64,000 nucleotides of DNA from Pseudisothecium myosuroides (GCA_951799445.1 OX637297.1:12028001-12092000); one strand, 5' to 3'; numbered from the stretch's first letter, positions 33,758 to 46,913 are shown. Notes: generated by a model from the letters alone, not told the origin. A program made the numbers and translations.

Positions 33758-35300
33758 TTAGGATTTTAGTTGTAAATATTTGTTAGTTAGGACCGGACCG
33801 GATTTGATCCGGATGTGCCTGGTCTGGATCGGATGTTTTCCGGTCTGGCCGGCTCGGCGGGGACCGAAAGTTCCGCGCGGACTTTCCGGGCCGCTTTTTG
33901 TTGACTTTTGAGTTTTAAAATGTATATAGTCAGTCTCTGCGAAGGAGACTAGGAGTCTTTTCCCTTGAGTTTTTGTGCATTTTCTATTGATTGCTTATTG
34001 TACGTCTCTCCCGCGCGTGGCAGGGCTGTTTTGGTGAGGAGTTAGGAAAATGTGTGCAGATTCTAGAGAGATTTCTCCCCTTGGCGTATTTGTTTTGCTC
34101 TTATGTGCATGTGAGTGGGTTTTCTAAGTGTTGGGAGCGGATTTCAGTTCCTCAGCGCCTCTACAGTTCACAATTCCGGGCGAGAAAACCGTTGTTAGGC
34201 TAGGCGGATAGGGAAGGAGTCCTTAAACACGCTAGAACTCCTGGATAGGAAATCCGGTTGAGTGCCCGATCTCCCGTGAGGTCTCGCTGCCCTAGTTGGT
34301 AAACGGAAGAACTTTAGTTGATGTTGGAACCGACGAGTTCGCTTGTAACCACCTAATTCCGCACGGAGGGAACTTGGCATCAAGGTCGTTGTAGTATGAG
34401 AGGATCGTACGGGGGGTCTTTGTGTGACCTGCCAACCGGATCGCTGTCCGGGGGGCTGTGAGAGATCAAACCGGATCCGCGCTAGTGTAGGAAGTAGTGG
34501 ATTAGAGAAGTGGGTCTTCAGCCACTATAAGTCACGGAAGGAGTGGCGGGCCTGCCACTCTCAAAAGCAAGCGGCGAACCCTCTGATGGTGAAACAGAGG
34601 CTAAACTAAACCGGAGTGGAGTAAGAGTACGTGTGTGAGGACCGGAATGGATCGGTCCAGAGGGGTTCCAGGATCAGAAGTGTTAGGATCCTGGGTTTTG
34701 GTAGTTTGACAAGATCGAATAGCTTGACAGGCCGGAAGAAATAGAGAAAGGTCTGGTCGTTGTTTTCGGTGTGTTGTTGTTTCCGGTTTTAGATCTAGGA
34801 CCGGAAAGGAGAAATTGGATACTGGCTGAGCTTAAGTTGGGAATAGAGCTAGACACTTCACAGAATCTCGTGGGTTCGATCTTTAGAGTCATTTTGTTAT
34901 GCTTTAAAGTGGTTTTTGGGAGTATAACAGGGAATTTGCTTACTCTGTGCTGCGACACAAACCACCGCTCTGAGAACTCCAAGGATGCTCCACTATTCAG
35001 AATGAAAAATGAAGGCGGAAGTTTCCCCATTCCTGGATTTCTCCCAAACTATCCGTTTCCAGCCGTTTTAGGGTTACCGTTTCCGCCGCAATCCCGGAAG
35101 ACTGTGACCATTTAAATGACTTTCCCTAACTTCCGGTAGAGCCGTTGGATCTGAGGATTGCCCTAACGGCTTCCTACTGGCTCTCCGGTATCCTCCTGCA
35201 TATGTTCACGCCCGGCCCGGTACTTGGGGTAACTTCCGCATTGATACCCTGGTTCCGGATCCGGTTCCGGTTTCCTGATTTAATCGGGAAACTCTGATTC
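33758..35300. repeat. GC-richer non-coding DNA dense in CCGGATCCGG-type motifs
   Basis: Motifs include GACCGGACCGGATTTGATCC near 33790, AACCGGATCGCTGTCCGG near 34436, AAACCGGATCCGCG near 34468, GACCGGAATGGATCGGTCC near 34640 and the perfect palindrome CCGGATCCGG at 35255-35264. A TATATAG box-like site and C/T-rich tract lie near 33921-33990. No gene beyond 33757. Probably the 3' part of the element whose gene is at 31988. Confidence 0.5.
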
Positions 35301-35638
35301 TCTTTCTTAACCATATTATCTGTTTGGAGATATTCTAACACAAATATATCTTAATTTTGGTAAAACTCGTATTTAAGCCTTATAAAAAGCCAAAAATTTT
35401 ACCAGTTCTCACTCTTTCTTTCATATTTCTAACTAACTAACTTTATCCTTTTATTTTGTGCTCCTACATGCACCACAAGGTGTGCATCAATATGGGCTGG
35501 TTGGGAGTTGCCCAGATGAACGTACCCATTATTCCACTTTTGATAGTAAGTTCCCCGTATGATGAAGTCGCCAGCTTCAAACTCCGGGCCCCAAGCACAT
35601 TTGAACCTGCGATCAACCTCATACTTCCCCCTGGTGCA

Positions 35639-38630
35639 CTATAAAATATAGAACTCCACTCCCTCGCTGTTGCCTTCTACAGTAGGGACAACAAAGTTGT
35701 CACCTGGCCGAATGAGATTGCCAAATCCCTCGCCTTCCACGACCTCCTCCCAATCCTCGTCATCTGCAACGTCGTGGTCCGTCATATGGTCAGCAACTAG
35801 TTGGAGATCGTATGGCTTCAACTTTACCAAATCCCAGTTCTCAACATGGGACTTGTTAACGTAGTTGACGAAATTGCCATCAAGGCAATAAACACAGAAG
35901 CACGATAATTTGCGCACAAAAAGTTGCGTTGGGTCCTCAACAGCAAAAGAGTAAATCGAATGTAAGGCCTGCGACCCTGAAACATTCTTGCAATGGTAAT
36001 TGCGCACCCTCGTGACGTCCTTCGGTATTTCCCAGAAGTATCTCTGAACCTCTTTGATGCCGCTCTTCTCGAAGTTCGTATCCACAGTCCTTCCTATGGT
36101 CTCATTCAAAAACGCCACTGCACCGTGGGCGTTTTGCATCCTCCCCCACGTGTTGTGTAAGTGGGACTGCCTTTGAGCGTGCTTGACAACAGCACCAGCT
36201 CCATCCCACTCTCCCTTCCTGTGACTTGTTCCGAAAAAATTCCAGCTCATAGTGCAACCATTTGTCAGGCCGGGATATCTGGCCACAAAATAAAATAATC
36301 GGGCACCCTTGAACTGCCCCGCACAGCCGTCGGACCACACGACGTGGTGCTTCGGTCGAATCCCTATCGATGCACGTACAAAAGTCAATACACTCCGTAA
36401 CATTTACAAGTGTTGTACAAAATTGGTACAGAAAGTACATTTTACGGTACACACGCATCATAGTCAGAGAGTTCCATGCCACCCACAATTAACTCTTATA
36501 TAAGAACTAGGCATAGAGCGCAAATGAGAAAGAGATATGGTAAATACAAAACTTGGGGCAATGTGAAGCATACCTTGAGACTCTAGCCATCGCCAGTGTT
36601 GCATCAAGCAATGCTGTACAAAAGGGAATCGTGCTTTTCATCATCAGTTATGTAGAAATGGGATTCCTTCACCATAACTCCGTCTGGTTTAAAGCGATAC
36701 GTGATGTGGACAAGGATACTGATCTGTGTGGAGCACCAATACATGCTCTGGATCTGATTTTGAATCTCAAAAGTGTAGTTCTTAGCAAAATCAATATGTG
36801 ACAAAATCACATCTTTGCCCAAACTCTGCATAGAACGCTTGCAGTGGTCGTCCTGCCACCTCGCAATGAAATTGTGCTTCACAAACTGGGGTAGTTTAGA
36901 CTTGAAGTATTCAAAGAACACTTGTGGAGAGATCTCTTTGTATACCTTGACAATCCTCTTCCGGGGCTTCCCATCCCGTGTCACCCCAATGATTTCATTC
37001 TCAAAACACTTCCAGGTGACATTTGAAGACAATGATAACTCAAGAGGGCAAATCAAAAGCTTCAAAATACCACAGTCTCCGCACGTACCCATGACACATT
37101 GCAGAGCATGCCACTCTTCGTTCTCAGGCTTACGACAAACGATCTGTTGCCATAGCGCTGTTGTACCTGCATATGTCTTCAGATGCGCTTTACACTTTTT
37201 TTCTTCTTCCAGTCCAAAGAGGCACACATCTCACACGCACTGGCAATTCTCTAAGAAGTGGATTTCCTTTGTGCCATCTCGAATCCGATTGAACCCCTCC
37301 CTGAGCATGTCGATCTCCACGTGGTATCTACAATAGCAGACGTTCCTCTCATTGCACGCTCTAACAAAGTAAGGCTTCAATTTCTCAAAGGCTCTCTGTT
37401 TGATTGCCACGTCTGGGTGTGCCACCTTAAATCGCTGGTGGAATGCGGCCTACAAGAATGCAAATTTTCTTGAAAAGTCAAAAGAGGTAATACAAAAGAG
37501 GTAATCAAAAGTACAAAGCCCGTACAAAATATACCTTGGACCGTAATTCCCAGAATAATACGTCAAGTACAAGCCTCCAACAAAGCAGACCACCCGACTA
37601 CAAAGACTTTCTAAATACTTGACCATGAGACCCACAGTACTCTTTGTACATAATGTATAGTTGTTAATACAGCACGTACCTTGTAACATTGTAATCAACG
37701 TATTGCAGGGTACACATTCAGACCATCAGAGAATTGAGGGAGATACAACAAGGTGCATTGCGTACATGTTGGATGGAAACGATGTCTAGGATTGTATATT
37801 TGACAATGCAACATTTGTACAGGGTGCTGCGACACTGCAATCAAATCGATTCGTACCTGACTTTTGAGCAAATAGTGAGTGCAATGCTTGTCGTACGTAT
37901 TTGGACTTATCCATTTCTGTACAATTTCCTTCCTATTGGGACTTACACGGGTCTCTTCTGTCCACCACTTTGTAACGAGGTCTTTAATCTCGCCAGGTAG
38001 TCCTGGCCTCTTTCTACGTCTTACGAGTGCAAAAGGTGAAGCTTGCAATCGTACACTACTTTGACAGGTTATTGCCACCCTCAAATTGGATGGGTGAACA
38101 TTCAAAACCCGTGACAAAGCTTTGGTGTTTGTAACCCGAGTAGATGTAGCCACATCTAGGAGAACAGCCTTCCTAGCGAGCATATCTGTTGATTGAACAC
38201 CCTTTACAGCATCCAACTCCAACTGATAATTTTTTAGGAATTCGAATTGAGCCTTGGCATCCTGCCCACGAGGATAATACTCAGGAAGAAATGGAGAAGT
38301 ACATTCGTCCTCCAAAAAACGCTCCATAATTTTTAGCCTAGAAGATGCCTCCGAACAACCTTGCATCTTCATTGTGAAAAAATCCACAATTTCGGACGAA
38401 ACCTCCGCAAGCTGTCGTGAAGACATCTCCCTTCCGACCTCCAATTCATCCTGCACAGCAAGTAACCTCGCTACTTCTTCTCTCTCCCTCAACAGCTGTC
38501 TACGTTTACGTTGCCTCTCTGCTTTCCCATCTCTTAGACCCTCCCTCACCGCATTGTGATCCTCCGCCCTTCCACGAGGTCCCTTACTCTTGAATCCGGC
38601 ACGTTGCTCTCCAAGTCTTCTATTCGCCAT
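35639..38630 (-). pseudogene. Transposase-like gene (SDGCAGQFK / GEWDGAGA type), multi-exon, decayed
   Basis: Starts at ATG 38630 (MANRRLGEQRAGFKSKG); exon 1 runs to about 37860 at a GTACG donor. It contains an arginine-rich N-terminus, FFTMKMQGCSEASSRLKIM, and KWWTEETRVSPNRKEIV followed by THYLLKSQ. The 37441-36574 block gives KLKPYFVRACNERNVCYCRY, HVEIDMLREGFNRIRDG, a Cys motif NCQCV-stop-DVC (TGA near 37227), and ARWQDDHCKRSMQSL; a frameshift near 36626 leads to FVQHCLMQHWRWLESQ. After a short intron, 36403-35639 gives VVWSDGCAGQFKGARLFYF, WNFFGTSHRKGEWDGAGAVV and an acidic tail. These last motifs mark a family seen in plants and algae and look like an RNase H-fold transposase core; that fold is my inference. 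GTAC motifs fill its introns and flanks. Confidence 0.6.
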
Positions 38631-38913
38631 TATAAACCTTCTCAAGAAAACTGTAAATTCAAAAAGCATCAAAGCATTCAAGCGACTACCTGAAGCACTC
38701 GAGTTCAAGGATCCGTTGCCCGAGTTCACGGGTCCTTTGTCAAAGTACCGAAAAACCCGCCCGAATACGGAGCGTACTAAATGTCATACAGTTTGTACTA
38801 TGCGTAAATGTTTGTATATCGGGCTATGGGGGCGATCGTTTCAAAACTATCTACAGGTTGCAAACTTGAATTTCATTGATGAACAAAGATAAGTAAAACC
38901 TTCTAGAATTGAA

Positions 38914-39100
38914 CTAAATTGATCTCAAGTAATTCTCAGCCTCCTCTAGCTGTGTGAAACTTTGAAACTCTAAATTCTTGAAACCCTTGACCTCCCTCTC
39001 ACATTTGTGCCAAACACGGTATAATCCTGGATGATAGCTGTGTCTAACAGCATAATATTTCTTTGTGTTCACCGCACCAGTCGATGTAGAAATCGCATCA
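38914..39100 (-). pseudogene. RNase H1-type N-terminal hybrid-binding domain fragment
   Basis: On the minus strand the frame gives KYYAVRHSYHPGLYRVW then ECEREVKGFKNLEFQSF-like residues and EEAENYLRSI before a stop at 38914. This matches the small domain at the N-terminus of eukaryotic RNase H1 (YAVR..PGIY..W..C...V.GF...SF...EEA..YL), which binds RNA-DNA hybrids. The frame is open upstream to 39255. It lies 280 bp upstream of, and on the same strand as, the transposase-like gene start, so it may be an upstream exon of the same element. No RNase H catalytic domain follows. Confidence 0.6.
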
Positions 39101-39569
39101 TCAATCTCACCGGAGGTGTGAGCTTCTTCTTCCATCACGTGAAGAGGGGTTGAACTTTGCAATCTGATGAATCGTCCTAGGCAGAAGTCGAAGACTCGTT
39201 GAAGAATTGTCAAGAACAAAGCAAGCATCAAAATCTCCACCTGCAAGGCAACCAAACCTCTACATTATTAATTGCGTCTTTGAATCTTGAAAACTTGATA
39301 CACGTTCTTAGAATACTCACCATATTCATATTTGTAATGTGTGCCTGATATTGGATATATCTCTCACCTCAACCCAAGACATTTAACTGTCGAAGATACC
39401 ACCTTTTAATCTTGTTATCTCGATGAAGTGTTAACAAATATCAGTAGAGGTGCCTCGATATAACTTACTTCCATTCATTACACATTCATCCATAGTCGTA
39501 GTACCTACATATGAAGTTCATTAACTGATTGTCTGATTTTCTCTTTTGAGTTTATCCGTGTATGTATGT

Positions 39570-39755
39570 ATTGACCTGCTTGCTCCGTTGTAATGTCATT
39601 CTCTGACTTTTGATTTTGTATGTTTGTCAAGTTATGTGATTTGGTTCAACATATACATCTTTCCTGAAATGCTTAAAATTTGACGCTTGCAAGTAGTACA
39701 CCGACTTCTTTGAAACCAAAAACTGGAGTTAAAAGTTTTCTTTCTCATTTGAACA
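39570..39755. repeat. Segment duplicated at 41222-41400
   Basis: Shares TTGTAATGTCATT, AAGTTATGTGATTTGGTT-like, CATATACA and GACTTCTTTGAAACCAA blocks with 41222-41400, same orientation. Here it lies upstream of the intact-length transposase gene in minus sense; at 41.2 kb it lies on the other side of the transposase fragment, so one copy is rearranged. Confidence 0.6.
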
Positions 39756-40534
39756 ACCCATCTGATAGAATGGAGATAACGCATCAAAAACAGTAGATGA
39801 TTCTATGATAACCGAATGCAAATTACTTTGGAAATCCTTCGAATGCACATAAGCAACCAGCTCAAGAGCTGCAATGGTAGACACAGTAAATGGACAAAAA
39901 TAACCAAGTACAGGTATGTACAGAGAGTATGAAATTGTACAAAATGTAGTAAATTTTCTAAAAAGTATCTCTTAGTACTTACAAAAAGTATAGTTTTGCA
40001 CAGTTTCCAGACTGTGCACAGCAAAATTCAGTGCAATAGTTGCCCCCAAAGTACTATCTATTGTCCTCATTTATGTATTGGTGAACATATGCTTTGTGGC
40101 TTCTATGCTAGGTTCAAAGAGGGAGACGATGGTTCCCCAGATTCAATGGCTGTATCACCACCCACCGAAAATCCAACTTGTCTGCTAGTGGAACTTCTCT
40201 AAACAATAACTTCAAATTCAGCCGCACCCAAGCGCCTAAATGTGACCTAGTCGCCAACAACTATGCAATGGAAACAACAATAATATCTCCATCCTTGAAT
40301 AAGCATGACTTGTATCTGTCGCTTCTTGGTGTAGGATATTTTCACATTGACGAACAAAGAGTAAAGTTTCCCTATGTATCGAAGTCTAACAGTTCCTTCG
40401 TAAGCCTCTCCTTCAAAATCATCTCAAAACTTTTGGAAGAACCATGCGAGCACCCTCTGTGACCAAATTTAAAAGAATAAGAGATGTGCCCCTTTGAAAC
40501 CAAAAAAAACCCACCTAAAACCCAACAATTCCTG

Positions 40535-40813
40535 TTACATTGAGAGACACAATCTTTGAAACAGTAATGAAATTGCAGATGCAGTTACCATGATTCGAAG
40601 GGACGCCTTCTTCAAGGTCTTATGAAAAGCATCCCCTGCACACGGCGCTGTTCCCTCAAACGCGTGGGCAGGCGCCACAAATCCATCTGGCTGCGCATCC
40701 ATGGCATACTCGAGCGGGCACCAAACAATGAGGAAGTAAAAGTGGGCACCGAACAATGGCAAAGGGGAATGTGGGCGGCGGGACGAAGTAAAAACAGCCT
40801 GGAGCGGCTCCAT
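40535..40813 (-). other. Possible coding fragment, unrecognised
   Basis: A minus-strand frame with higher GC and coding-like composition (EYAMDAQPDGFVAPAHAFEG then TLKKASLRIMVTASA). No motif recognised and no splice borders I trust. It may be part of the neighbouring transposase element. Confidence 0.2.
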
Positions 40814-41221
40814 TACAGGCCGAGAGCCTCTACAAAAGATGAATGTGCAAAGATAATTTGATGTTTATAATACTAGTCATTTTAATTTCATTTGAGGATG
40901 ATGCCTACTATGTAGAGTAGGTCCAGTAATTTCTAATCATTGTCATTCATGGGAGAATGTAGTACAACTTTGTAAAACTTCAAATAACTATCATGGGTTT
41001 CAAGTGTGCCGATGACTATAATGCATTTCAAGTGTGCCGATGTGAGTTTTAAGTTTAGTAGTCATGCTTAAAAACTAAACAAATGCACATGAAGATTCAA
41101 AAAGGCAAGTGAGTACTTCTCTGTTAACACTCATTGTACAAAGAAGGTGGATATTGTGTACGACTACAAGTACAAACACGTACTTTTAAGTACGTTTTGT
41201 ACTGGTTAAGAAGCAGTGGGT

Positions 41222-41960
41222 GAACGCTCACCTGTTTGCTCCATTGTAATGTCATTGTATATTGATCCTGCATTTTTTTCTAGTTAAGTGATTTGGTTTA
41301 ACATATACAACTTTCTTGAAATGCCTAAAATCTCACACTTGCAGGTAGGACACTGACTTCTTTGAAACCAAGAATTAGACTCTAAAATTTTCTTTCGCTT
41401 TGAAAAACGTATTCAAATGACAACAATCGGAATACACAAAACAAAAAAGACCTATAATCTTCAGCCTAGAAGATGCCTCCGGACAACATTGCATCTTTGA
41501 AATGAAGAAATCCACAATTTCGGACAAAATAAACAATTGCTCTTGTGGAGACATCTCCCTTCCTACCTCCAATTCCTCGTCCTGCACAAAAAGCAAACAA
41601 GCTGTTGCTTCTCTCTCCCTCACCAACTAACGACGTCGATGTTGCCTCTTTGCTTCCCCGTCTCTCAGACCCTCCCTCACCACATTGTGATCCTCTGCCC
41701 TTCCACGAGGTCCCTTCCTCTTGAATCCGGCAAGTCGCTCTCCAAGTCTTCTATTCGCCATTGTAAACCTTCACAAGAAAACTATAAACTCAAAAAGCAT
41801 CGAAGCATTCAGGCGACTACCTGAAGCGCTCGAGTTCACGGGTCCATTGCCTGAGTTCACGGGTCCTTTGTCAGAGAACTAGAAAACCCGTCGGAATACG
41901 AGGCATACCAAATGTCATACAGTTTGTATTGTGCGTAAATGTTTGTATATCGGGTCAGGG
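41222..41960 (-). pseudogene. Second, truncated and rearranged copy of the transposase 5' end
   Basis: 41458-41960 repeats 38335-38825 closely: the start region CGCCATTGTAAACCTTC, the protein block ELEVGREMSPQEQL versus ELEVGREMSSRQLA, and the promoter-side sequence TTTGTATATCGGG. The copy stops at ASSRLKI, then AT-rich filler, then 41222-41400, which is the duplicate of 39570-39755. Only the first ~90 codons remain, with stops and indels. Confidence 0.65.
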
Positions 41961-42421
41961 TGCGACCGTAGCGTGCGATCACCCCACAAAAGCATTCAAG
42001 TAACTACAGTTGCTAAATTTCACTCCTAATACACACAGTCTCTTCAACCAGCTCACTTCAACTCCCGGAACTGGATTCAGACAAAATCCGGGGGTACTAA
42101 CCTAAACTAGTAGCCTGACCCAATACTTCAAATCGGGTATAGACTTTCTCTTTCTTTTCTTGATGTTTTTGTCTAGTCACAAAGGATTTTTTGCAAACAT
42201 AATAGACCTTTGTATGTAGTTGCGTTGTCCGTGGGAAGAAGGACAATCGATATCTTGGATGTTGTTTGATGCAAACCTTGATATGCGTTACTGTCTACTT
42301 CACCTGCAATTGCAATTGATAAATTATTGTATTGCAAGGCGCAAGAGGCGGGTTGAAGATCTAGCTTTGCTTAAAAATCTGAGATCATATGTAGCTCGTG
42401 AAGATTGTTCTTCTCCACAAG

Positions 42422-43556
42422 GTAATGACAAGCACACTTTTGTACATGATACTTTCCGTAGACGAGTATTTTAGTGTCCACTTGTATTGGGTGTACAATT
42501 TTAGGACAATGGTTGTACACACTACAAAGGTAAGCACCTCATGATCATTCATTGTTGTATGTTGAAGTTCTGAGTACTCTGCAAAGCTGATTTCTTATGT
42601 GTATATTCATCATTGATATTTTAGCATATACAATAATGTGCCTGTCATTGTGATGTTCACCTATTTCTTCTTGTGGGCAATTTAAGTTGAAGTGTTCACT
42701 TGTCTAAGTCGATAGTTCACAAGACTGTCATTGGCTTTTGATTTGGCATTCATTTGATTGTTTTTGGGGTCAGTGAAGGGTCTTGGTTGTTGTAAGGTTG
42801 CCAGTGGAAAATGCTAGGAAAAGACTCAGAATGGTGTTTGGAAATCCACTTGCTAGGTATGAGTTGGTGCATTTTAATGTATTGTTTGGTCTTTGTTGTG
42901 TATTTTGCATTTAGACTAGAATATTTGGAATACCAAGATTCATGCAAGAATGTTTGGGAATGTCTCTTGATCTTGTAGATGGTAGACAAGTGCACAGGTC
43001 AAGTTATTCAAAGATTTTGCATATGAGATTCTGACAATGCTTCTTAGGATGGTGGCACTGGATAAACTTCTGAGATGTGGTCGTTGTTGGTCACTAGCGT
43101 TGTTGTTGGTCATCGGCGTGTGAGCAACATTTGTACTTTTGCCAAAGTGACGTTAGTGTTTTTCTTGGTTTTAGGATGAATTCACTAGATGCAGATGCCC
43201 TAAGGGCTTTGACGAAAATGGCGAGAATTTCACAATTGGTTGAGTAGGTATGGGGCATCATTCCTTTTCTCTATAGTTGTGGTTGTCATCTATGGAGGCA
43301 TGTTGGATTATATGGATGAAGGGAGGACAGTTTTGGAGGGGTTGTTTTTTTGAGAGGATTTGAAGTCTTTCAAATGTGGGTCTTTTGTGGTTTGTAGACG
43401 ATTTCTGTTGGAGTGGCATTGGTGCAGATGTCAATGCATGTACAAAGAACATAAAGTGTCAGTGCCCCAGCTGCTTGTGCTCAAATACATGGGACAAATA
43501 CAATTGTCAATGTAGTGGGGATTTGTTATACATCAATGAGCATGACACATGCATCA
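42422..43556 (+). pseudogene. Vacuolar sorting receptor (BP-80/VSR type) pseudogene, EGF-repeat exons
   Basis: Exon 42422-42529 gives HDTFRRRVF-stop-CPLVLGVQF, matching the plant VSR pattern DTFRGRVCECP.V.GVQF, with TAG at 42472 and TAG at 42502 where Glu/Lys-like residues are expected; it ends at a GTAAGC donor. A block near 43185-43235 gives TRCRCPKGFDENGE, like CECPPGFKGDG. Exon 43428-43556 (AG acceptor, GTAAGT donor, 129 bp) gives VNACTKNIKCQCPSCLC, NTWDKYNCQCSGDLLYI and NEHDTCIS, a strong match to the last VSR EGF repeat. VSRs sort proteins to the plant vacuole from the Golgi. The PA domain, transmembrane segment and tail were not found. This is the only clear relic of a normal host gene here. 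Confidence 0.75.
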
Positions 43557-43559
43557 GTA

Positions 43560-46500
43560 AGTCTTTCTCCTTGCAGCTTTGGGCACATTTTGCTACTTTG
43601 TGAGGATTCAGTATTTGGTGGCATGATGGGAGGATGATGTAGCTATAATTTTTAACCAAAAGAAAAGTTGGAATATCTACAAATGTGAGCTTTTTTTAGG
43701 AATATGCTTATTTGAGTGATAGTCTACTACAAAAGTTCTTGTGGTTTTCTTAGATGTGAAATGTATTAGTGTCCGTGCTTGATCATTTTCAAAAAGCTTT
43801 TTGAATTGAAGCCATTGTAAACTGAGTGGATGGCTATGTGATAATGTTGCCGTCCTACAAACTTTTGCTTCAACTTGGTTATTTTCACTCTTAGAGTTTG
43901 TTTCTGGTGACTTTGTGTATAGTCTCAGGCCCAGCCACTCTTGGCTTCAAAGTCTGCTTACTCAGCGATGCAAGTTGTTTTGAAATGAATGTAGTCTACT
44001 AGATTTTAATTGGAAAACAATATATTTGAATGGAAAACCAAGGAACTTGTGGCAAGAACTGTGGGCTTCTTTAGGACCATTTCCGTCTTTCAAAAAATCT
44101 ACATTCATTGATGAGGAGCCTGCTGGGTAAGTTCCTACCCAGAAGTTTGTTAGTTTATTTATTGGATCTATCGCTGACTGACTAAATGGCTACATGTATC
44201 CATTTCCACATCTATAGAAGTTGAAATACATTGTTTTTGGAAGCCTCTTGTAAGTTAGCAATAATTCAAAGAGGATTCTAACACTTCAATTTTGAACGAC
44301 AATAGATGCTCTAAAAATAACAATAAATAATTCTTTTGCTTTCTTTTCTTTTTCTGGTGTAGGCACTTAGGGATGATAGATTCAGGATTTTCACTCTAAT
44401 GTCTTTGCCTGTGCTATGTTAAATTTCATGATTAAGGATGTGGATTGTCCTTCTTGACAAGATATGAGAAGATAATGACGTTAAACTTGCATCTGCTAGA
44501 AAAAGCACCATTGATATATTAGAAGGTGTGGCTCCATTGGATCTTTTGAGCAACTCTTTCTGGCTTTGGTGTATTTACAACCTTATCTTGTCTAGGGTTG
44601 TCTATGAAGTTTTTTAATTGATACATCATTATGATACTCAATGTATATTGCACTTGAATGAAGTCAGCAAATGTCATTTCCAAGAGACTTGAGTGTGGCT
44701 CACTTCATGTTCTTTTTGCTATTACAGACCAGTGCAGGCTTTGTCATTGTAGAGTCCGTTCTTGTAGCCAAAACAAAGGCACTTTGCCTTCTAAAAATTG
44801 TATTGCGAATTCCTTTAGCAGTATTGCATGTGTTCCAATTTAAACAACATGTAATCTTAGAGTTGAATTCAGTTCTGCATAGAGGAGATGGTGTCATTAC
44901 GATAACACTTTGACACCAATATTTCAACACATAGAAGAAATGGAAATGGAGAAGATGTTTTTTTGTGTCCAAAGTCCATTTCTAGTGTACCTAACCATAC
45001 TGTATTCTATCATTGCAGCACATTCACCATTATATTCATTCAACATTCTATACCTATACATTTTGATGTGCTCTTGACATTCCTTAGAAAAGTTTGTGAT
45101 GACTGTCCCTAAATCCTCCATGCCAATATTCAAGCAAGTTTGTGTTGAAGCTCCTAGTTGTTGGAGTAGTTGACTTGCTGTTGTCTCCACTATAAGTATG
45201 ATTGAATGCAGGTAGTAGCTAGCCAGCTTTACTGACATCTAAGTATAGAGAGTCAATCATGAGCCATGCCTAAACATTTGCTACCCTTGCAATGTGCTAT
45301 GCACATGAGCAATTGTACTGTGAAATTGGCTTCTCCCCATAGATATGGCACCTTCTTGTGTCCCACCTCTAGTGTTTTCTTGTAGAAAAGTAGGTGATGG
45401 CCTTAGTTGGCTATGTATTGAAGATGCAAGGTGGAGATGATTTTAGCTTCCATTAGTTTGTGGAGCTCCATATGAAGCTGTAGCGCTCATTTTTTATGCA
45501 AGTGCCCAAGGCACTTTCTGGAATGCTGGAAAAATAGGTATGAGGCTTCCTTCAGATGTCCTTGATTCTCATTTTTACCTTGATTTGCTCAATGACTACA
45601 GAGGTCAATTTTAGAACCACCTCATGTCCATTTCACAGCTGTTTACAAGGGCGGTTCTTAATGCTTGTGCAATTTTAGAGCCTCCCACCTTGATCTGCTC
45701 CTAAAGGAACCATTTGCTCTGTTTGTTCAAAAAAATAAAAAATAAAAAATAAAAAACATTTAAGAACTAAACAAAGAGGTGTTTGGCTTTTCTAGGAAGA
45801 TAATCTCCTTGAAATAGTTTTCACTTTCCAGTAAATTTTTATAGGAAGAAAATGGAATCGGCATGCAATCCAAGTTGTATCACATCTTTTGGATCTTCAT
45901 GGAATTAGTTTTAAATTTTTGAAGTTGAGACGCAGCGATCACTTAAAGCAACCACCTCTTGAAATGTACATTACTAGTATATAGAACTAAGCAAAACTTA
46001 CCTTCGTGTTGTAATTGCTTGTAGGACGTGGTTGTTTTTAAAGCAAACCACCTCAATATCTGGTATCCTTGAAAGGACAGGCCTACCATTATAGAATCAA
46101 TAATTAAGTGAATAATAATTATACCATTCATATGTGAATAACAAGCGGGAAATGGCAAGCATTCTTATTCCAATGAATATGTGTTATTTCTTAATGTCTC
46201 CTTTTGTATGAGTTTTAGTACAGTGTTAATCATCTCGTTAAAATTCCTGTGCGATTATTTTAGAACATTAACCCCTAACTGCCCAATTGACCATATATGG
46301 TCAACTGGGAATTTCAAGATTGTTTCCATGTAGGCAGTTATAATCCTTTGACCGTTTAAGAATTTCAGGGAGGAATTTTGAAGATTAACTATTGAAAACC
46401 ATCGTTTTTCACTGAAAAAAGTAAATATTTGATTTGCGAGAGGTCTATGAAGGCATGTGTGCATCAGTGGTGGAAGAATAAAGCTTGCCAACTTTACTTC

Positions 46501-46910
46501 ATTTTTCGGCTCTGAGCAAAGCTTGCCAATTTCACTGAATTTGAGATCTAAGAAATTATACAGGCTCATCCATTTGCTTTGAAAATGGTCTCAGTGGAAA
46601 GAGGAAAGTGTTTTTATGATTTTCACCACTGAAAATTTAAACATGTAAGTGTTGATTTGGAGCAATATGCCATTTCTACTCATTAAAAAAAAATTGCATT
46701 TCAACAATTGCAAGGTGTATTGTGTATTTTTATGTGAAAATAAGTTTTTTGGAAGTGCATTTTAGTGTACCAATATTCTTTGAAATTGTTCACATCACCT
46801 CCAATCCCAAATACTTTTGTATGCAAATTTCTAAAACATAGTGGAGAAAGGTGGCATACTGAAAATAGAAAACATTCATTCCTCTTGTAATAATCTCACA
46901 ACTCCTATGC
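43560..46910. other. AT-rich DNA with little recognisable content
   Basis: No VSR transmembrane exon was found downstream. A minus-strand frame at 44924-45238 has coding-like composition (ASQLLQQLGASTQTCLNIGM) but no known motif. A perfect 18-bp palindrome TTGACCATATATGGTCAA is at 46287-46304. The rest shows nothing I can support. Confidence 0.4.
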
Positions 46911-46913
46911 AAT

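Noticed and set aside
31988..35300. Complete LTR retrotransposon
   Set aside because: The gag-like gene suggested it, but I found no convincing long terminal repeats, primer-binding site, protease, reverse transcriptase or integrase.
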